Positions 34,656-42,043 of a stretch of DNA of 64,000 nt are shown one piece after another (position 1 is the stretch's first letter; every line of letters starts with the position of its first letter). Below the pieces are notes generated by a model. That model did no database searches. It was not told the DNA's origin and saw only the letters and a list, made by a program, of their open reading frames with translations. Source of the DNA: Bacteroidales bacterium UBA6377 (GTDB lineage Bacteria > Bacteroidota > Bacteroidia > Bacteroidales > UBA932); contig DJQV01000016.1 in assembly GCA_002438805.1 (NCBI GenBank), positions 58,222 to 122,221 of the forward strand. Reading direction: 5' to 3'. The translations under genes and the position numbers were made by a program.

Positions 34656-37294
34656 TTCTTGACTATATTTTGCTTATACTCCTTGTCCCCTATCTTGACG
34701 GAGACCACATACCTTCCCGGGGCTTCTTTTGACATGTCCACCACGAGAGGATCGAGGATGCTCACGTCTGCCACCGTCTCATATATCAGTTCTCCCGTCT
34801 CGGAGCGGATCACCACTTCCGTAGATGCTTTGACGCCGGTACCGATATTCAGTTTGTCTACCACAGGGTTAGGGTAAGTGGTGACAGGCTTTTCCGGATC
34901 CGGTATCGCCACACGGAAACTGAACTCGGCCGTCTTGTTCTTGGCATCTGAGGCGACCACGGTAACATTGGTCATGCCATAGTCCAGAGCTGTCCCGTTG
35001 AGGATGTTGCCCTTAGGGTTGATGTGGAGCACTGCGACGTTCTGGTTCTTCACCGTGTATTTAAGGGTCTCCCCGTCAGGGTCTTCCACATACTGCGACA
35101 TGTCGATGGCGAATTTCTCGCCCGGAGAAGCGAGGATCATGTCGTCAATCTGCTTTATCACAACTGGCGGATGGTTCTCGAGGATCTCGAAAGTCACTAT
35201 ATGGTCAGTGCTGTCCCACTTGTCGCTTGCGATGATATGGGCCGTATATACGCCTGCATCGGCCAGAGGACCGCTTATCTTGAGCTCATACACCCCGCTC
35301 ACGGCATTCTTCTCGAAAGTGTCGGCAGACGAGGTAGCGGACTGATATTTTACAGTGAATGAATGCCCGTCAGGGTCGTAGATGCTGAACGGAACCGTGA
35401 GGGTGTTGTGAGAACGGATCTTGTAATCCCCCGTGTATGAAGTCTCGATGACAGGAGGATTGTTAGGCAGGGTGCTCACAGTCTGGACCTCTCCGAGTCC
35501 GGAGAAGTTGCGCCCATAGCTGAAAGCGCAAATCGACACAGCGTATTCAGTGTTGAAGTCAAGATTCTCGATGCTGCCGCTGAGCTGCGCACCCGTCGCA
35601 GCCGAACCAGTGTACACAACGGAGCTCACCACCCCGGAAGGCAGGTTGTTGAAATCAAGCCTCCCAAGAAGACTCTTGTCCTTGGTGGCAAGGAGAATGA
35701 AGCCATAGGCCTTGTTGCCGTCCTTGTCCGCAGTCAGCGACCAGCTGAAGTTGAGATTGTTGGCTTTGGCCTCAACCTTGAGATCCTCCACCGGGGCAGG
35801 GGCCTGCGAGCCGCCATAGACGATGGAGCCGAGAGCATCCACGAGCGGACCTATCCTGGTGCTGGAAGCGAGAGCGTCCTTGCGCGCACCGTTGATGAGC
35901 CTCTCCTTGAGCATGTCGTTGGTGAATCCCTGGCCGCCATAATACGAAACTATGAGCGCAGCCACGCCCGACACGTGCGGACATGCCATGGAAGTACCCT
36001 GCATCCATCCGTACTTACTGCCCGGAATGGTGCTGTAGACCTGTCCGTTGCCGTAGTAGGCATCCCCGCCAGGAGCGGCGATGTCCACCCAGTCCCCGTA
36101 GTTGGAGTAATAAGCTCTGTTGTAGTCCGGACCGATAGAGCCTACCGCTATGACAGGCTCGTAGTTGGCCGGGGCACCATACTCGATGGCATCGTTGCCT
36201 GCGGCGAAGATCACCACTCCTCCCTTCATCGGGGAGTTCGGAAGTTGGTTGCCGGCATTGTCACAGCCCGCATATTTGATGAAATAATCCACTGCCTCCT
36301 TCTGGGCAGCGCTGATCTTGCCTGCCTTGGCGGCTTCAAGCTCGCTTCCGGTCACCTTGCCGTCGCCGTTGTAGTCGTAATTGTACCCCCAACTGTTCTG
36401 GGAGATTACGGCGCCGTTGTCGGCTCCCCACTTGATGGCGGCGGCAGTGTCTCCCCCACGGTCATTGCCGTCTGCGCCAGTCTCGAAAATCTGGCAGGAC
36501 AGCAGGCGCACGCCCTTGATGCCCTTAGCCGCATCACCGCCGGCGATGCCCTCTACGCCCTTGCCGTTGTTGTTGACAGCACCGATGGTGCCGGCCACAT
36601 GGGTGCCATGATCATGCGCACTCACCTGCCCTCCGGAGACGAAGTTGCGTCCGCCGACATAGGCATCTGCAAGATCCTCGTGGTTGAAATCGATACCGCC
36701 GTCAACCACGCTGACTATCACTTTCTCGCTTCCAACAGTATAATTCTGCCAGACCGGCTGCACATTGATGTCGGCTCCGGACTTGTGCTTGGATGTTAGG
36801 GTGCCGTCGTTGTGGTAGTGCCACTGATACTTGGCATACGGATCGTTGAAGTACGAAATCTTCACCACCGGCACAGGCTCAGCTATGACGACTCCCGGGA
36901 TGGCCCCGGCTTCCTGCGTGGCCTTGGTGACGCTGACAGGCTTACGGTAGTTGACCTTGTACCAGCGGTGCAGCCCCTCGGCCCTTGTGCGCGGTTCGAA
37001 CTCTCCCGCATACGGGAAGAGACGCTCCATGGATTCAATGCCGAGCTGCTCATAAAGAGCGACGACCTCCGGAGAAGAAGCCTTGGTGACGGTGCCCTCA
37101 GAAGCGAGATCCTTCTCTATGAGATCCGCTGTCTGCTCATCGAAATTGATGTTGAGTGTACCTTGTTCGTATGCAGCTTCCTGCGGTGATACGCTGACCT
37201 CCTCCTCAGAAGCCGGCACGGCCTCCCTGGAACAGGAGAAAGCCGCAGCGAGGGCCGCGCATACGAGCACGAGTGATAAAAGATTTCTCTTCAT
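34652..37294 (-). CDS. S8 subtilisin-like protease with lipobox and T9SS tail, left cassette
   Basis: An 880-residue secreted protease. The N-terminus has a lipoprotein signal (LAAAFSC, Cys21), then a prodomain-like region to about 150. The subtilase domain has the full triad Asp198 (VVDGG), His229 (DHGTH) and Ser435 (GTSMACPH). Fibronectin-III-like and cadherin-like Ig repeats follow to about 790. The C-terminus (TYPNPVVDKLNI...GRYVVSV) is a type A T9SS sorting domain. Both a lipobox and a T9SS tail are unusual together. Followed by the PorV-like barrel with a four-base overlap, so the barrel is its probable partner. Paralogue of the protease at 53717. Confidence 0.88.
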   Translation of the reverse strand: MKRNLLSLVLVCAALAAAFSCSREAVPASEEEVSVSPQEAAYEQGTLNINFDEQTADLIEKDLASEGTVTKASSPEVVALYEQLGIESMERLFPYAGEFEPRTRAEGLHRWYKVNYRKPVSVTKATQEAGAIPGVVIAEPVPVVKISYFNDPYAKYQWHYHNDGTLTSKHKSGADINVQPVWQNYTVGSEKVIVSVVDGGIDFNHEDLADAYVGGRNFVSGGQVSAHDHGTHVAGTIGAVNNNGKGVEGIAGGDAAKGIKGVRLLSCQIFETGADGNDRGGDTAAAIKWGADNGAVISQNSWGYNYDYNGDGKVTGSELEAAKAGKISAAQKEAVDYFIKYAGCDNAGNQLPNSPMKGGVVIFAAGNDAIEYGAPANYEPVIAVGSIGPDYNRAYYSNYGDWVDIAAPGGDAYYGNGQVYSTIPGSKYGWMQGTSMACPHVSGVAALIVSYYGGQGFTNDMLKERLINGARKDALASSTRIGPLVDALGSIVYGGSQAPAPVEDLKVEAKANNLNFSWSLTADKDGNKAYGFILLATKDKSLLGRLDFNNLPSGVVSSVVYTGSAATGAQLSGSIENLDFNTEYAVSICAFSYGRNFSGLGEVQTVSTLPNNPPVIETSYTGDYKIRSHNTLTVPFSIYDPDGHSFTVKYQSATSSADTFEKNAVSGVYELKISGPLADAGVYTAHIIASDKWDSTDHIVTFEILENHPPVVIKQIDDMILASPGEKFAIDMSQYVEDPDGETLKYTVKNQNVAVLHINPKGNILNGTALDYGMTNVTVVASDAKNKTAEFSFRVAIPDPEKPVTTYPNPVVDKLNIGTGVKASTEVVIRSETGELIYETVADVSILDPLVVDMSKEAPGRYVVSVKIGDKEYKQNIVKK

Positions 37295-37300
37295 ATTGAA

Positions 37301-37990
37301 TTATTGTTGATTGTCTGCAAGGTAATCGACCAGCACTATGAGAGACACCGGTTCTTTCCACTTGATCTTGTTGGACTTCAGGAAACTCTTGAGTTTGGTC
37401 TTGTCGATGCCGGGCATATCCTGAACATCCCTTTTTGTGGCAAGCACCGACCTTCCGCCGAAGACGAGATAGAGTTTCTTGTTGAGCGTAAGCGTCTTGC
37501 CATTTTCCTTGGAGCTCTTGAGTTCCATGTGGTTCATGTTCGTTCTGGTGCCGCCGATGCCCTCAAGCGAACTGAGAGCTGTCGTGGCGATGGAGCTGGA
37601 GGAAGAGCCATACGCTCCGCCCGTCTCGTTGAGACGCGCGTAATCAATGCTTATGTCTTCGGCGACAACACCCTTGTCCGATTTCTGGAGCACCTTCATC
37701 ATCCTACCTGCCGCATTAATATAGACATCATTGCCGATTTGGACAGAGACGACCTCTACGACAGAAGCCTGCTTGACCATGTCCCCGTCTATGAAATGAA
37801 CTCTGCTGTCATCAATGCAGATGTTGTACTTGCCCTCAACAACCTTACCAGTGTTCATCACCAGTTTGCCCGGCATGAAGTTTTCGTAGATGTAGGGCCA
37901 GGTGGTGGTGGGCTCAAAATTCTGCGCCGCGCAAAGCACGGCGGACAGCGCAAACAATGCCGCTACGATGAGAGTTTTAAGTGTTTTCAT
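37301..37990 (-). CDS. Secreted protein of unknown function in the left cassette
   Basis: A 229-residue protein with a signal peptide (MKTLKTLIVAALFALSAVL then CAAQ). I do not recognise the family. The mature part has short beta-strand-like segments around residues 40-110 and a serine run (SSSSSI) near the middle, then a Lys-rich C-terminal region. It starts after the lipoprotein-cluster terminator and ends six bases before the S8 protease gene, so it is the first gene of the protease unit. It has no counterpart in the right cassette. ATG at 37990 is chosen because residues further upstream look like read-through of the terminator. Confidence 0.6.
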   Translation of the reverse strand: MKTLKTLIVAALFALSAVLCAAQNFEPTTTWPYIYENFMPGKLVMNTGKVVEGKYNICIDDSRVHFIDGDMVKQASVVEVVSVQIGNDVYINAAGRMMKVLQKSDKGVVAEDISIDYARLNETGGAYGSSSSSIATTALSSLEGIGGTRTNMNHMELKSSKENGKTLTLNKKLYLVFGGRSVLATKRDVQDMPGIDKTKLKSFLKSNKIKWKEPVSLIVLVDYLADNQQ

Positions 37991-38012
37991 GATATGGACT
38001 TTTATAACGTAC

Positions 38013-38041
38013 AAAACTGCCCCGGCGCGGGCCGGAGCAGT
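38013..38041 (-). terminator. Terminator between lipoprotein genes and the protease unit, left cassette
   Basis: Minus strand ACTGCTCCGGC pairs with GCCGGGGCAGT (one wobble) over the loop CCGC, followed by TTTT. It splits the cassette into a susCD-lipoprotein unit and a protease-barrel unit, as in the right cassette. Confidence 0.65.
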
Positions 38042-38060
38042 CAAGTCTTATTTAACAGTC

Positions 38061-39695
38061 TTATTTAACGACTTTTGCGTCGCCGACAAGTCTGGTGATA
38101 GCTTTTGCATTTGATGCTTTGACTGAAGCTGTAGCCTCTGATGATTTCTCAGCGGCATAACTATAATATGCATCATACCAGCCTGCACCTTTACCGTCTT
38201 TATCAAAAGCGTACATTCCGAAGTAGCCGGTGTTCTCAATCTTTCCGGCCTCAGGCACTTTGAATACAGCCGGATCCTTAGTGGCTACCAAATTACCGCC
38301 GCTCGCAACACCGTTGGCGAAAGCAATGGTATAATCAGTTCCACCTATCGTCGCTGCAAACATGGCCTGAGGACTTGCTACGCTGATTGTTCCGAGAGCT
38401 GTGTCGAATGTAGCATACACGGGTGCAGCAAGCTTATAGCCGAAGAGCTGTGTGAACATGATGTTGCCTTTCTTCTCGTTGTTGCTCTTGACTATCACGT
38501 CAGTAGCTTCAGCAATATCATCACCGTTGGAGAAGCATGTCAGATATGAAGACTTGTAGCTTCCGAGAACATCCTCAAGTTTATAGTCAAATGCGTATGA
38601 GAATGTAGCAGTCCACTCGGCGTTGGTGTTGCCATAGTAATCCTCGAAAGTACCGGCTGCAATCTTGACAGCCACAGACTTGCCTTTTTCAAGTTCGGCA
38701 GGGAGGAAGAGCGCAAGTTTGCCCATAGACTTGACATAACCGAAATCGCTTCCGGCAGTAAGGTCATAGACAGTGGTCTTGCCATCCTCTGCATAAGTGG
38801 CCGTAGAGCCTTCAACGCTTGAATAAGCTGCGCCATAGCCATACTCTGAACCGAAATCGAAAAGAATAGGATCTTCCCAACTGGTCAGTACTGACTCCGC
38901 CTTTCCGAGGGTGAAATCTGCCACTGTATTTTGGTCAAATATGTTCCGTCCCTCCACATCTCCAGAAGATGCATTCATCTTGGCGGAAGATGCCAAAGCG
39001 ACAGACTTGTTGCCGGCATAGTCCTCAAATGCCCCTTCAGCGACATCAACTGAATACCAAGCACCGGCAGGGATTTCAAACTCAATAGTGGCGGTGGCAT
39101 CCTCAACACTACTAACAGTGCCGGCAACTGTGCCTACCGGAGTACCGTTGATAAATTCAGGATCATATTTAGCGTAGTACTTGACATTGACTTCGCCGCT
39201 AGCCACTTTGACAGCCTCGGAGAATACAAGCTTCACTACACTGCCGTCAGCACTGAACTTCGCCGGCCTCGGAGCCACCTTGTCAGACGTCCGGAATGTG
39301 ACGCTGGCCACGCTGGATGGGATACCGGTGGAACTTCCGGCTACTGCGTAGATGACATACGGAGTGTTAGGAGCAAGCCCCTCAACAGTGAGGGTCTTGC
39401 TCTTTGAGAGATGCCAGTCGATAGTGCCCTGGGCCACGCTCTTGTAGGAAACAGAGAAGAGAGAAGCGGAGTCAAGAGTCTCTACTACATCACTCTGATC
39501 AACGAGGTATGAGTAGTAGGTCGCCTCGCTCTTCGGGGTGAGGGTGAAAGTGACGGCGTCATCCTCCACAAGTTTCACCTCGATGTCGATGCCGTCGGAC
39601 TTGACCTCCGGCGTAGCGCTCTCCGTAGGGCCGTATAGGTCGCTGCAGGCCACAAGGAGAGCCGCTGCTGATATGAGTGTAAATATCTTTTTCAT
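38061..39695 (-). CDS. Surface lipoprotein with Ig-like domains, susCD-associated (left)
   Basis: A 544-residue lipoprotein with signal MKKIFTLISAAALLVACS (lipobox LVAC, Cys16). The next about 110 residues look like a fibronectin-III/BACON-type domain (TLTVEGLAPNTPYVIYAVA), and several Ig-like beta domains follow, two with the segment AGTFEDYYGN / EGAFEDYAGN that suggests internal repeats. No enzyme motif. In SusCD operons such SusE/F-position proteins bind substrate at the cell surface. It is 12 bases after the Calx-beta gene, in the same operon. ATG at 39695 rather than the one six bases earlier fits the signal peptide. Confidence 0.7.
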   Translation of the reverse strand: MKKIFTLISAAALLVACSDLYGPTESATPEVKSDGIDIEVKLVEDDAVTFTLTPKSEATYYSYLVDQSDVVETLDSASLFSVSYKSVAQGTIDWHLSKSKTLTVEGLAPNTPYVIYAVAGSSTGIPSSVASVTFRTSDKVAPRPAKFSADGSVVKLVFSEAVKVASGEVNVKYYAKYDPEFINGTPVGTVAGTVSSVEDATATIEFEIPAGAWYSVDVAEGAFEDYAGNKSVALASSAKMNASSGDVEGRNIFDQNTVADFTLGKAESVLTSWEDPILFDFGSEYGYGAAYSSVEGSTATYAEDGKTTVYDLTAGSDFGYVKSMGKLALFLPAELEKGKSVAVKIAAGTFEDYYGNTNAEWTATFSYAFDYKLEDVLGSYKSSYLTCFSNGDDIAEATDVIVKSNNEKKGNIMFTQLFGYKLAAPVYATFDTALGTISVASPQAMFAATIGGTDYTIAFANGVASGGNLVATKDPAVFKVPEAGKIENTGYFGMYAFDKDGKGAGWYDAYYSYAAEKSSEATASVKASNAKAITRLVGDAKVVK

Positions 39696-39707
39696 ATACA
39701 TTTTCCT

Positions 39708-40589
39708 TTATTTCTTTACCCAAACAATGCCAGGATTAAGCAAGTCATAGAGAGAAACTCCACCTGAATCAGCCTTATATCCGATACCATATCCATCTTC
39801 TGTCGCGAAACCGTTTGCAATAGTTGTGAACGCGATATTACCAGAAGAATAAACACTATCACCGTCAAAAGACCACAAGCTAAGACTACGCCCACTCACG
39901 GCAGTGGCAAGCGACTGTCCACAAGGGAAATTGATGCCTGTAATGTTGCCTTCTTCATCCTTGGTGACATTACCATAGATACGATAGTCCGCACTAGGAT
40001 AATAGCCGGCAAATGTTGCGGTGAAGCCGTCAACCCAAACAACATTGACATCCTCAGGATCCTTCATCAAGGTAACGATCCAGCTGACATCAGCATCATC
40101 AAAGTAATCATGGGCCGTAGCGGTGTACTCGCCAAGGATTGCACTGAGAGGGTGATCAAGGTCATTGATGGTGACAGTGCAGGCACTGCTTGCCCCAAGT
40201 TTAAGACCAGTGGCGGACACAAGTTTGACGGTAAAAGAAAGGTCTCCAGTATATCCGGCAATGTTCTTGATGTTTACTACGATGGAGCCTGTGCGGGACT
40301 CACCGTCAAACACTACCACAGCAGACTCGTCGCCGCTCTCATAGTTCACGCCTCCCTTGGCCGTGCCGTCCACAAGCTCGTAAGAGACATTGGATTTAAC
40401 TACATCCAAAGAAGCTATCGTAAGAGGAAGGGTAACCGTACCGGCATCCTCATTGACTGATACGGCTGACTTGTCGAAAGCCACGAAAGACTCTGACTCA
40501 TCGAAAGTCGGAAGCGGGTTGAGGTTGCACCCTGCAAGGGCGGCCACTGCCGCCACTCCGGCTATATATTTAAGTATATTTTTCATCAT
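39708..40589 (-). CDS. Lipoprotein with a Calx-beta-like domain, susCD-associated (left)
   Basis: A 293-residue lipoprotein, signal MMKNILKYIAGVAAVAALAGC (Cys21). Residues about 35-150 match the Calx-beta pattern found in many SusCD-linked lipoproteins (SVNEDAGTVTLPLTI and GGVNYESG, then VVVFDGESRTGSIVVNI and CTVTINDLD). The C-terminal half is an unassigned beta-rich domain. A strong AAGGAGG site lies five bases before the first ATG. It is 14 bases downstream of susD in the same operon and probably helps bind the transported substrate. Confidence 0.75.
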   Translation of the reverse strand: MMKNILKYIAGVAAVAALAGCNLNPLPTFDESESFVAFDKSAVSVNEDAGTVTLPLTIASLDVVKSNVSYELVDGTAKGGVNYESGDESAVVVFDGESRTGSIVVNIKNIAGYTGDLSFTVKLVSATGLKLGASSACTVTINDLDHPLSAILGEYTATAHDYFDDADVSWIVTLMKDPEDVNVVWVDGFTATFAGYYPSADYRIYGNVTKDEEGNITGINFPCGQSLATAVSGRSLSLWSFDGDSVYSSGNIAFTTIANGFATEDGYGIGYKADSGGVSLYDLLNPGIVWVKK

Positions 40590-40603
40590 GTGTTCCTCCT
40601 TAA

Positions 40604-42031
40604 TTAGTCGGTATAACCAGGATTGTGGGTAAGATTAGGGTTGACATCGTACTCCCTAAGCGGGATAGGCATAGCCCAGCGATAATCTCCTGCCGGCACA
40701 TCTTTAGCCTTCGCGTCACCTGTGAAGTCAGAACGAGTCATATCACGCTTGGTCCTTGCAAGGTCGAACCAAAGGTGACCCTCCCATGCAAGTTCCTTGC
40801 GGCGCTCCTCGTAAACTCCAGTAAGTGTCTGAGGCTGGACGCTTGCCCCACGGTTGTCTGCAATGGCCTTGAGATCGTCCACAGCGTTAACTCCATCGAT
40901 GGTGGCGCCATTGATAAGAGCCTCGGCGCGGTTGAGATGCATCTCAGAAAGTCTGAATACGATAGTGTTGTTGACATCAGGTGTGCCAAGGCCCTTGCCG
41001 GCATATTTGCCTGTCCATACTACATCATCTTTTGCTTGGAAAAGAGCTCCGCGGACATCATCTGGCTCGTAAGAAGCATAGAGGTCGGCAGATGCGCCAG
41101 CATCACCATAGCCGGTAGGGCTGGTCATAGGCATGATGCCGTCATGATAACCATCGTAAGAGTTGGACTTGATGCCATAGACCTCAAAGATGATCTCGCC
41201 TCCCTTAGGCACATCCTCGCGGTAGCAGGCGGCGTTCTTCAGATCATCGACAGTCCACATCGTATACTTCTTGCTGTTGATGACCTTGGTCGCGTAATTG
41301 GCGGCTTCCTGCCATTTGCCCATGTAGAGATATACCCTGCTGAGGAAGGCCTGGATGGCGTAGATTGACACGGCAGACTTGGCATCCGCCACTCCGCTCC
41401 TGACATAGGACGGGTCGATGATGGACTCGGCCTCAAGGAGGTCGGCCACGATCTGCGCATAGACCTTGGACACGCTCTCACGGGCAGGTTTGGCATTCGC
41501 ATCTGTGTGGAGCACTACTGGCACACCGTCATGAGACGCATCAGCGGTGTAATTGTAAGGCTGGGCGTAGGTGCGTACGAGGTCGAAGTGAGCCAATGCA
41601 CGCAGGAAGAGTGCCTCCGCCTTGATGTTGTTCTTGGTCTGCTCGTCCCCCTCCACATTATCGAGAGCGTCTATGGCATTGTTGGCCGCTGAAATCACAT
41701 AGTAACCATAGCCCCAAAGTCCATAAGTGCTGGACTCTGAAAAATTGACGTTATATACATTGGTAAGACGGCCTGTGTCCCAGTCGGAATTAAAATATTT
41801 CTTTCCGTTGCCCGTCTTCATCTCGTTGTAGATGATAAAGTCAGCTCCGTACCAAGTAGAAGATGCAAGTGGGGAATATGCCCCGGCCACAGCCTTGTTG
41901 ATGCCTGACAGAGTGGAGAGCGTAAGCTCGTTGCTCTGCGCGAGAATCGGCGCTTCAGTCAGGAAGTCCTGACAGGAGTTAGCGCAGCAGAGCGCAAGCG
42001 CTGCGGATGCGATAGCTATATATTTATTCAT
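40604..42031 (-). CDS. SusD/RagB-family substrate-binding lipoprotein (left)
   Basis: A 475-residue surface lipoprotein paired with SusC. The signal peptide MNKYIAIASAALALCCANSC ends in a lipobox Cys. The SusD features are the N-terminal TPR-like helices (KAEALFLRALAHFDLVRTYA) and the conserved C-terminal end (ERRKELAWEGHLWFDLARTKR...IPLREYDVNPNLTHNPGY). It caps the SusC barrel and captures ligand. Start is placed at 42031 by comparison with the right-cassette SusD; ATG at 42040 is possible. It begins a few bases after the susC stop. Confidence 0.92.
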   Translation of the reverse strand: MNKYIAIASAALALCCANSCQDFLTEAPILAQSNELTLSTLSGINKAVAGAYSPLASSTWYGADFIIYNEMKTGNGKKYFNSDWDTGRLTNVYNVNFSESSTYGLWGYGYYVISAANNAIDALDNVEGDEQTKNNIKAEALFLRALAHFDLVRTYAQPYNYTADASHDGVPVVLHTDANAKPARESVSKVYAQIVADLLEAESIIDPSYVRSGVADAKSAVSIYAIQAFLSRVYLYMGKWQEAANYATKVINSKKYTMWTVDDLKNAACYREDVPKGGEIIFEVYGIKSNSYDGYHDGIMPMTSPTGYGDAGASADLYASYEPDDVRGALFQAKDDVVWTGKYAGKGLGTPDVNNTIVFRLSEMHLNRAEALINGATIDGVNAVDDLKAIADNRGASVQPQTLTGVYEERRKELAWEGHLWFDLARTKRDMTRSDFTGDAKAKDVPAGDYRWAMPIPLREYDVNPNLTHNPGYTD

Positions 42032-42043
42032 ATTCGTCATGAT

